Shown here one piece after another: positions 54,599 to 63,382 of a stretch of 64,000 bases of DNA. Within the stretch, counting starts at the first letter, position 1, and each line of letters starts with the position of its first letter. The stretch is from Alcanivoracaceae bacterium (GTDB lineage Bacteria > Pseudomonadota > Gammaproteobacteria > Pseudomonadales > Alcanivoracaceae). The notes under the pieces are model-generated. The model did not search any database. It was not told the DNA's origin and saw only the letters and a program-made list of their open reading frames with translations. The stretch spans positions 124,001 to 188,000 of the forward strand of contig JAGLCJ010000003.1 in NCBI GenBank assembly GCA_023146255.1. Direction: 5' to 3'. A program made the position numbers and the translations under genes.

Positions 54599-55222
54599 TC
54601 AGGCTTCTGCTTCGCCTTCGCCAGCAGCTGCCTCATCAGCAGCAGCGCCTTTCTTGGCGTGTACTGCGACAACCGGCAGGTCGTGCTGGTGAGCCAGCTG
54701 AACCAGCTCAACGCCCTTCGGCAGTTTGATGTCGGACAGGTGAACTACCTGGTTCAGCGTGACGTCGGTCATGTCGACTTCAAGGAACTCCGGCAGGTTC
54801 TGTGGCAGACAGCTGACTTCAACTTCGGCCAGGTTGTGCTGGATTTCGCCGCCTTCGTTCTTCACGCCCGTGCACTTGTCTTCGTTCAGGAAGTGAACCG
54901 GAACCATCATGGTGATCTTGTGGGTCTTGTCGACGCGCAGGAAGTCTGCGTGCATCGGGTAGCCCTTGGCAGGATGACGCTGCAGGTCACGGATAACCGC
55001 CTGCTCTTTCTTGCCGCCAACGTTGATGGTCAGGATATGGCTGTAGAAGGCTTCGTTTTCCAGCGCCTTGACCAGCTCGCGGGTTTCGATGCTGATCATC
55101 GCCGGCTCTTTGCTGCCACCGTAGATAATGCCGGGGATACGCGCGGTATGACGCAGGCGGCGGCTCGCACCTTTCCCGGCGTCGGCACGGGCCTCGGCAT
55201 TCAGGGTAAATTCGTTGCTCAT
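54599..55222 (-). CDS. rplY: 50S ribosomal protein L25/general stress protein Ctc
   Basis: A 207-residue long form of bL25. The 5S-rRNA-binding N-terminal domain (LNAEARADAGKGASRRLRH, IPGIIYGG) is followed by the Ctc-type beta domain, ending in an acidic tail (DEAAAGEGEAEA). ATG 55222 with GGAGAG was chosen; an upstream ATG at 55273 is not needed. Its 5' region adjoins the second repeat pair. Confidence 0.95.
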   Translation of the reverse strand: MSNEFTLNAEARADAGKGASRRLRHTARIPGIIYGGSKEPAMISIETRELVKALENEAFYSHILTINVGGKKEQAVIRDLQRHPAKGYPMHADFLRVDKTHKITMMVPVHFLNEDKCTGVKNEGGEIQHNLAEVEVSCLPQNLPEFLEVDMTDVTLNQVVHLSDIKLPKGVELVQLAHQHDLPVVAVHAKKGAAADEAAAGEGEAEA

Positions 55223-55397
55223 GGGACTCTCCAAAAGGTCATGTTCCGCTGCAATCCGCGACCAGAACTGCATGCGGCCCGCCAGCCGGAAGGGCTCGCG
55301 GGGGCGCGATTATGGTCGAATCCGGGGCTGAAATCCACTGCCAGCGGTGTTCCGGGAGTGGCGGGTGCTTTCGGGGAGGATGGCAGTGATCCTCGCC
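55223..55397. other. Upstream region of rplY, no gene seen
   Basis: A GC-rich 175-base stretch between the rplY start and repeat copy C. It must contain the rplY promoter unless transcription reads through from prs. I see no gene and no clear promoter. Part of the right-hand 30 bases (GGCAGTGATCCTCGCC) matches the outer flank of the hairpin repeats (inverted TCACTGCC). Confidence 0.5.
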
Positions 55398-55509
55398 GGC
55401 CCCATCCGTTTTCGGGCCTTTCCGGGACACGCACGAGTACGTCCCTGTAGCTCCTCTCCGCCATCCATGGCTCCGAGGGTCCCGGAAAGGCCCGAAAACG
55501 GATGGGGCC
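55398..55509 (+). repeat. Hairpin repeat element, copy C (core type 1)
   Basis: Arms 55398-55428 and 55479-55509 are perfect 31-base inverted repeats around a 50-base type 1 core (55429-55478), near-identical to copies A and B. The unique stem block is CCCATCCGTTTTCGGGCCTT between GGC and TCCGGGAC. The right flank starts TCACATCTGCTT. Confidence 0.92.
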
Positions 55510-55554
55510 TCACATCTGCTTTTTCTGCAGCGCCGGGGAAGCAGTAATGGGTGA

Positions 55555-55668
55555 GGCCAGAGAGGCGGCAAGCACCTCCCGGGACTGTGTGAGGCATGGA
55601 TGCCGAACCCAAGCCTCCAGGGATGGATTCACGGCGGGTCCCGGGAGGTGCTTGCCGCCTCTCTGGCC
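55555..55668 (-). repeat. Hairpin repeat element, copy D (core type 2, inverted)
   Basis: Arms 55555-55585 and 55638-55668 are perfect 31-base inverted repeats around a 52-base core (55586-55637) that is unlike type 1 but again bounded by GGGAC and GTCCC. The unique stem block is CAGAGAGGCGGCAAGCACCT. Flanks match: inverted TCACCCAT...CTGCTT on the left and GGGACGTTCACTGC on the right. It is convergent with copy C across 45 bases. Confidence 0.9.
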
Positions 55669-55700
55669 GGGACGTTCACTGCGATCAACAACGGGCAAAC

Positions 55701-55726
55701 AAAAAAGGCCGCCATAACAGGCGGCC
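55701..55726 (-). terminator. Rho-independent terminator of prs
   Basis: On the minus strand GGCCGCC-TGTTAT-GGCGGCC is followed by TTTTTTG. It lies 24 bases after the prs stop and separates prs from repeat copy D and rplY, so rplY needs its own promoter. Confidence 0.9.
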
Positions 55727-55749
55727 TTCTTATCGGTCTGGCAGAGAGA

Positions 55750-56709
55750 TCAGATCAACTCAAGTCGGTCAAACATCGCCGACAGCGACTCTTCGTTGTT
55801 GATGCGACGGATGGTCTCGGCCAGCATCGGCGCCAGTGACAGCACCCGGATACGGCCGGTGGCCTTGGCCGCCTCGGACAGCGGTACGGTGTCGGTGACC
55901 ACCAGCTGATCCAGCGCCGACTTGTTGATATTGTCGATGGCCGGGCCGGACAGGATCGGGTGGGTACAGTAGGCGATGACTTTCTTGGCGCCGTGATCTT
56001 TCAGTGCCTGAGCAGCCTTGCACAGGGTGCCGGCGGTATCGACCATGTCGTCGACGATCACGCAGCTGCGGCCTTCTACTTCACCAATGATGTGCATCAC
56101 CTGCGATTCGTTGGCTTTCGGCCGGCGCTTGTCGATGATCGCCAGGTCGGCATCGTCCAGTTGCTTGGCCAGCGCCCGGGCGCGCACCACGCCGCCAACG
56201 TCGGGAGACACCACCATCAGGTCGTCATAGTTCTGCCGTTCGATATCGGCAACGATCAGCGGGGTGGCATAAACGTTGTCCACCGGAATATCAAAGAAGC
56301 CCTGAATCTGGTCAGCGTGCAGATCCACCGTTACTACGCGGTCAACGCCAACACCGGTAATCATGTCGGCAACAACTTTCGCGGTGATCGGCACCCGCGC
56401 AGAACGCACCCGGCGATCCTGACGGGAGTAGCCGAAGTAGGGCACCACAGCGGTGATACGGCCGGCGGAGGAGCGGCGTAGCGCATCAGCCATCACCACC
56501 AGTTCCATCAGGTTGTCGTTGGTCGGCGCGCAAGTGGACTGAACGATAAATACGTCCTTGCCGCGCACATTTTCATGGATTTCGATGGAGACTTCGCCGT
56601 CACTGAAGGTGCCGACGTCGGCGGCGCCGAGGGGAATGTTCAGGTGGCGCACCATGGCGCGGGCAAGTTCGGGGGTGGCGTTGCCGGTAAAGACCACGAG
56701 CTTGGACAC
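55750..56709 (-). CDS. prs: Ribose-phosphate pyrophosphokinase
   Basis: A 319-residue PRPP synthase. It starts MSKLVVFTGNATPELA with the FSDGEVSIEIHENVRG catalytic loop, the HADQIQGFFDIPVDN segment and the PRPP-binding VIVDDMVDTAGTL. It makes PRPP for nucleotide, His and Trp synthesis. The gene follows tRNA-Gln, and has its own terminator. Confidence 0.98.
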   Translation of the reverse strand: MSKLVVFTGNATPELARAMVRHLNIPLGAADVGTFSDGEVSIEIHENVRGKDVFIVQSTCAPTNDNLMELVVMADALRRSSAGRITAVVPYFGYSRQDRRVRSARVPITAKVVADMITGVGVDRVVTVDLHADQIQGFFDIPVDNVYATPLIVADIERQNYDDLMVVSPDVGGVVRARALAKQLDDADLAIIDKRRPKANESQVMHIIGEVEGRSCVIVDDMVDTAGTLCKAAQALKDHGAKKVIAYCTHPILSGPAIDNINKSALDQLVVTDTVPLSEAAKATGRIRVLSLAPMLAETIRRINNEESLSAMFDRLELI

Positions 56710-56775
56710 AGGTGTCTCCTGTTTTCGTCAGTGTTGACGTCAGCGATGTGCAGGAAAAAATCGGCGAGAAAAAAT

Positions 56776-56851
56776 TGGCTGGGGTGCCAGGACTCGAACC
56801 TGGGAATGACGGGATCAAAACCCGTTGCCTTACCAACTTGGCGACACCCCA
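56776..56851 (-). tRNA. tRNA-Gln (anticodon TTG)
   Basis: A complete 76-base cloverleaf with encoded CCA: acceptor TGGGGTG/CACCCCA, D arm CGCCAAGTTGGTAAGGC, anticodon loop TTTTGAT giving TTG, T arm with GGTTCGAGTCC. Lies between ispE and prs, its usual place in this locus. Confidence 0.96.
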
Positions 56852-56855
56852 ACAC

Positions 56856-57716
56856 TTACCTTGCTGTGTTCCGCAGTTGCGCCAGCGCTGCATGGGCGGG
56901 CGATTCATTCACACTGCGGGCCACGAAACCTTGCCATGTGGATGGCAATCGGCGAAGCACGTCTTCGCCTTGTTGCTGGTCGGCGACGCGGGCAAAAATA
57001 CATGCGCCGGTGCCGGTCAGTCGGGCGTTACCCGTCTGCTTTCTCAGCCAGTCCAATGCCTCGCGAATATCAGGAAAAAGCCGCGTGACAACCGGTTCGC
57101 AATCATTGCGGAAGAGAGTCTCCGCACCCGGTCCAAGAAAGGCAGCTACTCTACTTTCGGGGGTATGCCTTGTCAATTGCGGATCGGCGAAAATTGCGGC
57201 GGTTGAAACACTTACGCCGGGATGGACGACGACATAGATTTGTTCCGGCAGATCAAGCGGCTGCAATCGCTCACCGACGCCTTCCGCCCAGGCGCTGTGG
57301 CCACGTACGAATACCGGCACATCGGCGCCAAGCGTCAGACCGATTCTGGCCAGCTCATCAGTGCTGAGCTGCAATTGCCACAGATGGTTGAGGCCGAGCA
57401 GGGTGGTGGCGGCGTCGCTGGAGCCGCCACCGACGCCGCCGCCCGCCGGCAGTCGTTTATCGAGCCGGATCGCCGCGCCCTGCCGACAGCCGGTGGCGTT
57501 CTGCAGCGCGCGCGCCGCACGCATTATCAGATTGTCGTCGCCACCGAGTGCCGCTGGCGCCTCCAGTGTCAGTTGCCCAGCGGATGAAAAATGCAGGGTA
57601 TCGCCGCTGTCCAGCAGGGCAAATACGGTTTGCAGGGTATGGTAGCCATCATTGCGGCGGCCGGTGATATGCAGAAACAGGTTCAGTTTTGCCGGTGCCG
57701 GGAGGCTGAAGTTCAC
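56856..57716 (-). CDS. ispE: 4-diphosphocytidyl-2-C-methyl-D-erythritol kinase
   Basis: A 286-residue GHMP kinase of the MEP isoprenoid pathway. Motifs are PAPAKLNLFLHITGRRNDGYH at the start, the ATP-binding LPAGGGVGGGSSDAA and the C-terminal TGTGACIFA. The GTG at 57716 overlaps the lolB stop (GTGA) and has GGGAG upstream, so it is preferred to the GTG at 57731. Confidence 0.95.
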   Translation of the reverse strand: MNFSLPAPAKLNLFLHITGRRNDGYHTLQTVFALLDSGDTLHFSSAGQLTLEAPAALGGDDNLIMRAARALQNATGCRQGAAIRLDKRLPAGGGVGGGSSDAATTLLGLNHLWQLQLSTDELARIGLTLGADVPVFVRGHSAWAEGVGERLQPLDLPEQIYVVVHPGVSVSTAAIFADPQLTRHTPESRVAAFLGPGAETLFRNDCEPVVTRLFPDIREALDWLRKQTGNARLTGTGACIFARVADQQQGEDVLRRLPSTWQGFVARSVNESPAHAALAQLRNTAR

Positions 57717-58276
57717 GGCAGCGGCTCCCACTTGCGGATTACCAGCGTAAAGCGCTGATTGTCATGGCTGGCACGGATGCGCTGTGGCAGCGTCAGTGCG
57801 CCGCTGGACAGATAGTCGGAAAAGGTAAGGGACCAGCCCAGTTGTTGCAGCTCGGTCAGCTGGCCGAGGTCGTTACGCTGCTCTTCCCAGACCGCATCCG
57901 GCCAGGGCAGGCCGCGGACCCAGAACTGCAGGGCTTCCACCGGCAACCACAGGCCGGTCAACCGCCACGCCAGCTCGGCACTGTTGGCGGCGCTGAGCTG
58001 CTCCTTGCCGGTATCCAGCTCGGCACTGCCGGGGGCCCAGAACAGTCGGGCGCTGCCAATGCCAACTGGCCCGGAGAAATGGATTTCCCCCTCGGGATGG
58101 CGCTGGCGCCAGTCAATGCTCGCCGAGCCGCCGTCATTGCCGGCGCGATAACCGAGCCGGCCGGACAGGTTCCAGTTCTGCAGGTTGTCGACACTATCTG
58201 GCAGGGGGCCGACAGGAAGACGAGTCTGACAGGCGCTGAGCAATAGCATCAGCGCAATCAGCGACAGTCTGATCAT
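57713..58276 (-). CDS. lolB: Outer-membrane lipoprotein insertase LolB
   Basis: A 187-residue lipoprotein (lipobox MLLLSAC) that receives lipoproteins from LolA and inserts them into the outer membrane. The LolB pattern NWNLSGRLGYRAG and WRQRHPEGEIHFSGPVGIGSARL is present. It overlaps ispE and the upstream TPR gene by 4 bases each. Confidence 0.93.
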   Translation of the reverse strand: MIRLSLIALMLLLSACQTRLPVGPLPDSVDNLQNWNLSGRLGYRAGNDGGSASIDWRQRHPEGEIHFSGPVGIGSARLFWAPGSAELDTGKEQLSAANSAELAWRLTGLWLPVEALQFWVRGLPWPDAVWEEQRNDLGQLTELQQLGWSLTFSDYLSSGALTLPQRIRASHDNQRFTLVIRKWEPLP

Positions 58277-60012
58277 GGTGTTGGCGAGCCGGTCAGTCGT
58301 TCGACCACTGCCGGGATCAGGGCGTTATCCGGCTTGCGCTGCATGGCGTCGCGCCAGACCCGGCGTGCCTCGTCCTGCTGGCCGAGCACCCACAGCACTT
58401 CGCCGAGATGGCTGGCGACTTCCGGGTCCGGGAACAGCTCCCAGGCTTGTTGCAGGTGCGGCAGGGCTTCGTCCGGACGGCCAAGGCGATATAGCACCCA
58501 GCCCATGCTGTCCATCACCGCCGGGTCATCCGGTCGCTGTTCCAGCGCGCGGCTGATATAGCGCAACGCCTCCTGATGCCGGTCGGTGCGATCTGCCAGC
58601 GTATAGCCCAGAGCGTTCAGCGCCACCGGATCATCCGGTTGCAGCTCCAGCATGCGCCGCAGGTCGGCTTCCAGCTGGTCGATATTGCCCAGCTTCTCGG
58701 CAGTCATGGCGCGGGCATAAAGCAGGTCGGTGTCATTCGGGAAATCACTCAGCGCGCTGTTCAGTAGCGCGATCGCCGGCAGATAGTCCTGACGCTGGCT
58801 GAGCATGTCGGCTTCGGCGACGTAAAGCGCCGGCATCTGGTCCGGGTGCTGGTCACGCAATTCGGCCAGCAGGGCGGCGGCACGGGCATCCTGACGGGTC
58901 TGGAAAAGCAGCCGGGCGGCCTGTACCCGGGCGCGCAGCTGCGACTCGCCGGCACTGACCTGCAGGTAATGTTCGATCGCCGCGTTCGGGTCCTTGTCCA
59001 TTTCTGCGGCACGGGCCAGATACAGGTGCATATCGTCGGGACGGAAGCCCTCTTCCAGCAGCGCCTTCAGTGCTTCGCTGGCTTCGTCACGGGCACCCTT
59101 TTCCATGCCGAAAAGCGCCAGTGAGAAGCGCAGCTCCTGATCATCGGGGTGACGCTCGGCGAGGATGGCCAGCTGTTCGCTGGCTTCCTTGCGCCGGCCA
59201 TCTTCCAGCAACAGGCGCACATACAGCACCCGAACGCGCTTGGCATCGGGGTAGCGCTTGAGCAGCCCGGTCAGGTGTTTCCAGGCTTGCGGCTTGCGGT
59301 CCAGCTGATACAGCAGCCGTGCTTTCAGTAGCAGTGCATCCTCGTGCTGATTGTTCTTGCTCAGCGCCTTTTCACAGGCAGCGAGCGCGGCTTCCAGCTG
59401 GTCCTGTTGTTGCAGATGCAGGGCGCGGGCATACCAGAGCGGTGCCTGATCCGGATGGCGGTCGGTCAGACTGGCCAGCGCCTCAAGCAGCGCCACGTTA
59501 CCGTCGCTATCAAGGCCGCGGGCCTGGCCAACCAGACGCATCAGCGCCTGATCCGGGTGGTGCTTGAGCAGTACGTCGATATGTCCGGCAGCACCCTCGA
59601 CATCGCCGGTCTGGACCTGAGCGATGGTCAGCAGCTCATGGGCCTCGGCGCTGTCCGGCTCACCGGCCAGCCAGATCTCCCCGAGCTCTATGGTCAGTAG
59701 CGGATCATCTAGATAGGCCGCCAGTCTGGCGGCCTGTTCTGCAATCTTCGGGTCACGGTGGCGAATCGCCTCACGGCCGTAGTAGCCGAGCGTGACACCC
59801 AGCACATTGCGCTGGGCGGAGACCTCGGCCACCAGCAGATCGGCAAGGGTTTCGGCGCTGTAGGTGGGCTCCGCCGGGGCCGGCTTCTCGACAGGTTCCG
59901 GCTGCGGCTGTACTTCAGGGCGGCTTGCGCAGCCAGCCAGCACCAGCAGGGCTGCCGACAGTGCCATCAGGCGTCGCGGAAAAGGCAACGAAAACATCGG
60001 ATTGGTCATCAT
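58273..60012 (-). CDS. TPR-repeat lipoprotein
   Basis: A protein of about 579 residues with a lipoprotein signal (LSAALLVLAGC), then a Pro/Glu-rich linker (VQPQPEPVEKPAPAEP) and at least ten TPR-like repeats, the last ones canonical (LNALGYTLADRTDRHQEAL; AVMDSMGWVLYRLGRPDEAL). TPR lipoproteins at this locus upstream of lolB are common. It is probably an envelope scaffold. Nearby ATGs 60012, 60009 and 59997 could each be the start; none has a strong ribosome site. Confidence 0.87.
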   Translation of the reverse strand: MMTNPMFSLPFPRRLMALSAALLVLAGCASRPEVQPQPEPVEKPAPAEPTYSAETLADLLVAEVSAQRNVLGVTLGYYGREAIRHRDPKIAEQAARLAAYLDDPLLTIELGEIWLAGEPDSAEAHELLTIAQVQTGDVEGAAGHIDVLLKHHPDQALMRLVGQARGLDSDGNVALLEALASLTDRHPDQAPLWYARALHLQQQDQLEAALAACEKALSKNNQHEDALLLKARLLYQLDRKPQAWKHLTGLLKRYPDAKRVRVLYVRLLLEDGRRKEASEQLAILAERHPDDQELRFSLALFGMEKGARDEASEALKALLEEGFRPDDMHLYLARAAEMDKDPNAAIEHYLQVSAGESQLRARVQAARLLFQTRQDARAAALLAELRDQHPDQMPALYVAEADMLSQRQDYLPAIALLNSALSDFPNDTDLLYARAMTAEKLGNIDQLEADLRRMLELQPDDPVALNALGYTLADRTDRHQEALRYISRALEQRPDDPAVMDSMGWVLYRLGRPDEALPHLQQAWELFPDPEVASHLGEVLWVLGQQDEARRVWRDAMQRKPDNALIPAVVERLTGSPTP

Positions 60013-60156
60013 CTCAGCTGGCAGGTTAGCAGGGGCCAATCATGGCACAGGGTCAGGGTCCCTGACAGGCCTATTGCCATCCGGTTCCATTGTTTAAGGG
60101 GGGGGATTGCCGCAAAATGCTCGCCCCTGCCTGCGCGCCGATGAATAATCCTGTTT

Positions 60157-61443
60157 ATGGAATTACTGACAGCGGGTCTTAACCACACCACCGCCGATGT
60201 TGCGCTGCGTGAGCGGGTATCGCTGACCGGGGCAGCACTGGACGCGGCGCTGCGCGAGCTGCGTCAGCAGCCCGGTGTGCAGGAAGTGGCGGTGCTGTCG
60301 ACCTGTAATCGCACCGAAATCTACTGTCTGGCGGAAGGCACCTCGCCGGATCTTGCCGGCTGGCTGGCACGTCACCAGCAGCTGCCCGATGCCTCCCTGC
60401 GCCGGGCCATGTACCAGTACCGTAATCAGGATGCCCTGCGTCATATGATGCGAGTGGCCGGCGGGCTCGATTCGCTGGTACTCGGTGAGCCGCAGATTCT
60501 TGGCCAGATGCGTGACGCCTATTCCCATGCCAATGACAGTGGCGTGCTCGGTGCCCGGCTGGCGCGTTATTTCCAGCAGGTGTTTGCGGTGGCGAAACGG
60601 ATTCGTACCGACACCGGTATTGGTACCCATCCGGTGTCGGTTGCCTACGCGGCGGTATCCTTTGCCCGGCATATCTTTGCTGACCTGTCGACTTCCCGGG
60701 CGTTGCTGATTGGTGCCGGGGAAATGGTGACGCTGGTGGCCCGCCATCTGAAAGAACAGCAGGTGGCAGAACTGGTAGTGGCCAACCGGACGCTGGCGCG
60801 TGGCCAGGTTCTGGCGGAAGAAATTGGTGGCCGGGCGATCACGCTGGAAGAATTGCCGGGTGCGCTTGAGCACGCCGACATTATTATCAGCTGCACCGCC
60901 AGCCCGGTGCCGGTGCTTGGCAAGGGTGTAGTCGAGCGGGCTCTGAAAAAACGTCGGCACCGGCCCATGTTTATGGTCGATATTGCCGTGCCGCGCGATA
61001 TCGAGCCGGAAGTCGGCAAGCTCGGTGACGTTTATCTTTATACCGTCGACGATCTCCATGAGGCGATCGAGAGCAATGTCCGTCAGCGTCGTGATGCTGC
61101 CCGGGAAGCGGAAAAACTGATTGATGAAGCGTTGCTGCGCCACGAGCGCGAATCCCGCGAGCTGGACGCGGTGGATACCGTCAAGGCCTATCGGGAAAAA
61201 ATGCAGCTGCATGCCGGTGCTGAGTTGCAGCGCGCCCTGCGTCAGCTGGAAGCCGGACAGGATCCGGCCGAAGTGATGCAGCGCTTCCAGCAAAGCCTGA
61301 TCAACAAGATCCTGCATGCGCCCAGTGTGCAGCTGCGTCGCCTGGCCGCAGAAAAAAGAGAGGATGCCCTGCGCATCGCCCGTGAAATCCTGCTTGATGA
61401 TGCCGTCAGCGAAGATACTCCCGCCCGCCAACCTGAAGAATAG
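60157..61443 (+). CDS. hemA: Glutamyl-tRNA reductase
   Basis: A 428-residue enzyme making glutamate-1-semialdehyde from Glu-tRNA, the first step of heme synthesis in gammaproteobacteria. The catalytic Cys is in VLSTCNRTEIY, the NADPH domain starts LLIGAGEMV, and the C-terminal dimerisation helix is present. Divergent from the TPR lipoprotein gene, as in other gammaproteobacteria. Followed by prfA after 2 bases. Confidence 0.97.
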   Translation: MELLTAGLNHTTADVALRERVSLTGAALDAALRELRQQPGVQEVAVLSTCNRTEIYCLAEGTSPDLAGWLARHQQLPDASLRRAMYQYRNQDALRHMMRVAGGLDSLVLGEPQILGQMRDAYSHANDSGVLGARLARYFQQVFAVAKRIRTDTGIGTHPVSVAYAAVSFARHIFADLSTSRALLIGAGEMVTLVARHLKEQQVAELVVANRTLARGQVLAEEIGGRAITLEELPGALEHADIIISCTASPVPVLGKGVVERALKKRRHRPMFMVDIAVPRDIEPEVGKLGDVYLYTVDDLHEAIESNVRQRRDAAREAEKLIDEALLRHERESRELDAVDTVKAYREKMQLHAGAELQRALRQLEAGQDPAEVMQRFQQSLINKILHAPSVQLRRLAAEKREDALRIAREILLDDAVSEDTPARQPEE

Positions 61444-61445
61444 TC

Positions 61446-62537
61446 ATGACTCCGCGCCTCAAGCAGAAACTCGACCGATTGGTGGAGCGTCACGAGGAAT
61501 TGTCGGCGCTGTTGTCCGATGCCTCGGTAATCAGTAACCAGAACCGTTTTCGCGAATATTCCCGTGAGTATGCCGAGCTGGAACCGGTGGTGGCCTGCCA
61601 TCGCCAATGGCATCAGGCTCGCGAGGACAGCGAAGCGGCGCAGCTGATGCTGGCGGATAGCGACCCGGAAATGCGTGCCATGGGCGAGGATGAACTGGCG
61701 GCAGCGCAGGGCCGCGCCGAGCAGTTCGAGCAGGAATTGCAGCGCCTGATGCTGCCCAGGGACCCGCGTGACAACGCCAACGTCTTTCTCGAGATCCGCG
61801 CCGGCACCGGCGGCGATGAGGCGGCGATTTTTGCCGGCGACCTGTTCCGGATGTATTCGCGCTATGCCGACCGGCAGGGTTGGCGGGTAGAAGTCATTAG
61901 CGCCAGCGAGGGCGAACATGGCGGCTACAAGGAAATCATTTCCCGCATCCATGGCCAGGGCGTGTATTCAAAACTGAAGTTCGAGTCCGGTGCCCATCGG
62001 GTTCAGCGCGTGCCGGCCACCGAATCGCAGGGGCGGATTCATACTTCCGCCTGCACCGTGGCGGTGATGGCGGAGGCGGAAGATCTTGGCGATATCGAGA
62101 TCCGCAACGAGGACCTTCGCGTTGATACTTATCGCTCCTCCGGCGCCGGTGGCCAGCACGTTAATACCACCGATTCCGCGGTGCGGATTACCCACATTCC
62201 CACCGGCGTGGTGGTGGAGTGTCAGGAGGAGCGCAGCCAGCACAAGAACAAGGCCAAGGCCATGTCGTGGCTGGCGGCCAGGCTGTATGACGAGCGCGAA
62301 CGCAAACGTCATCAGGAACAATCGGCAACACGCAAATCACTGGTCGGTTCCGGGGATCGTTCCGAGCGCATTCGCACCTACAATTTCCCGCAAGGGCGCC
62401 TGACCGACCATCGCATCAACCTGACCCTGTACCGGCTTGATGAAATTGTTCAGGGCGATCTCGACGAAGTGCTGGCGGCGTTGCAGAGCGAACATCAGGC
62501 CGAGCAGCTGGCGGCGCTGGCGGACGGTGCAGCGTGA
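61446..62537 (+). CDS. prfA: Peptide chain release factor 1
   Basis: A 363-residue RF1 with the codon-recognition region around RVPATESQGRIHTS and the GGQ motif in SSGAGGQHVN. It terminates at UAA and UAG. The hemA-prfA-prmC order is standard, and PrmC methylates the GGQ Gln. Confidence 0.98.
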   Translation: MTPRLKQKLDRLVERHEELSALLSDASVISNQNRFREYSREYAELEPVVACHRQWHQAREDSEAAQLMLADSDPEMRAMGEDELAAAQGRAEQFEQELQRLMLPRDPRDNANVFLEIRAGTGGDEAAIFAGDLFRMYSRYADRQGWRVEVISASEGEHGGYKEIISRIHGQGVYSKLKFESGAHRVQRVPATESQGRIHTSACTVAVMAEAEDLGDIEIRNEDLRVDTYRSSGAGGQHVNTTDSAVRITHIPTGVVVECQEERSQHKNKAKAMSWLAARLYDERERKRHQEQSATRKSLVGSGDRSERIRTYNFPQGRLTDHRINLTLYRLDEIVQGDLDEVLAALQSEHQAEQLAALADGAA

Positions 62538-63382
62538 CCAGCATCGCCGGCCTGCTCGCCGAGGCAAAAAGGCGTTTGCAGGACAGCGACAGTCCGGCGC
62601 TGGATGCGGAACTGTTGCTGTGTCATGTGCTGGGCAAGCCGCGCAGCTTTCTGTTTACCTGGCCGGAGCGGGAAGTCGATGAGGTGCTGGCGGCACAATT
62701 TCATCAGCTGCTGGCACGTCGTATTAGTGGCGAGCCGGTGGCCTACCTGCTTGGGCGGCGCGAGTTTTATGGTCATGAGTTTCTGGTCTCGGTCGATACC
62801 CTGATTCCGCGTCCGGACACCGAGTTGCTGGTCGACATCGCGTTGGAAACGCTGCCGGCAGAGGATTCGCTCCGGGTTGCTGATCTGGGCACGGGCACTG
62901 GTGCCATTGCGATCAGTTTGGGATTGGCAAGGCCGACGTGGCAGTTGCTCGCGGTGGACTATGTGGTCGCCGTGCTTGATCTGGTGGAACGCAATGTCCG
63001 CCGCTTGCGTGCTGCCAATGTGACGCCACTGCAGTCGAGCTGGTATTCGCGGTTGCAAGGTCCGTTTGATGCCATTGTCAGTAACCCGCCCTATATTCGT
63101 GCCAATGATGTGCACCTGCAGCGCGGCGACGTCCGCTTCGAACCGCGCTCGGCACTGGTTGGTGGTGATGATGGTCTTGATGATATTCGTCTGATCGTCA
63201 GCGGTGCGCCGGCACGATTACGTGCAGGTGGATTATTGGCGCTTGAGCACGGATATGATCAGGGAGCGGCGGTTCGTGAACTGTTTCATGCTGCCGGATT
63301 CCAGTCTGTCGAAACCCGTCGAGATTACGGTGACAACGAAAGGGTCACGTTCGGTTTTTATGGAGCCCGTGATGCTCAGTGA
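62534..63382 (+). CDS. prmC: Release factor glutamine methyltransferase
   Basis: A 282-residue AdoMet-dependent methyltransferase with the SAM motif VADLGTGTGAIAISL and the catalytic NPPYI. It methylates the GGQ Gln of RF1 and RF2. GTG start at 62534 overlaps the prfA stop by 4 bases. Confidence 0.96.
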   Translation: MTSIAGLLAEAKRRLQDSDSPALDAELLLCHVLGKPRSFLFTWPEREVDEVLAAQFHQLLARRISGEPVAYLLGRREFYGHEFLVSVDTLIPRPDTELLVDIALETLPAEDSLRVADLGTGTGAIAISLGLARPTWQLLAVDYVVAVLDLVERNVRRLRAANVTPLQSSWYSRLQGPFDAIVSNPPYIRANDVHLQRGDVRFEPRSALVGGDDGLDDIRLIVSGAPARLRAGGLLALEHGYDQGAAVRELFHAAGFQSVETRRDYGDNERVTFGFYGARDAQ

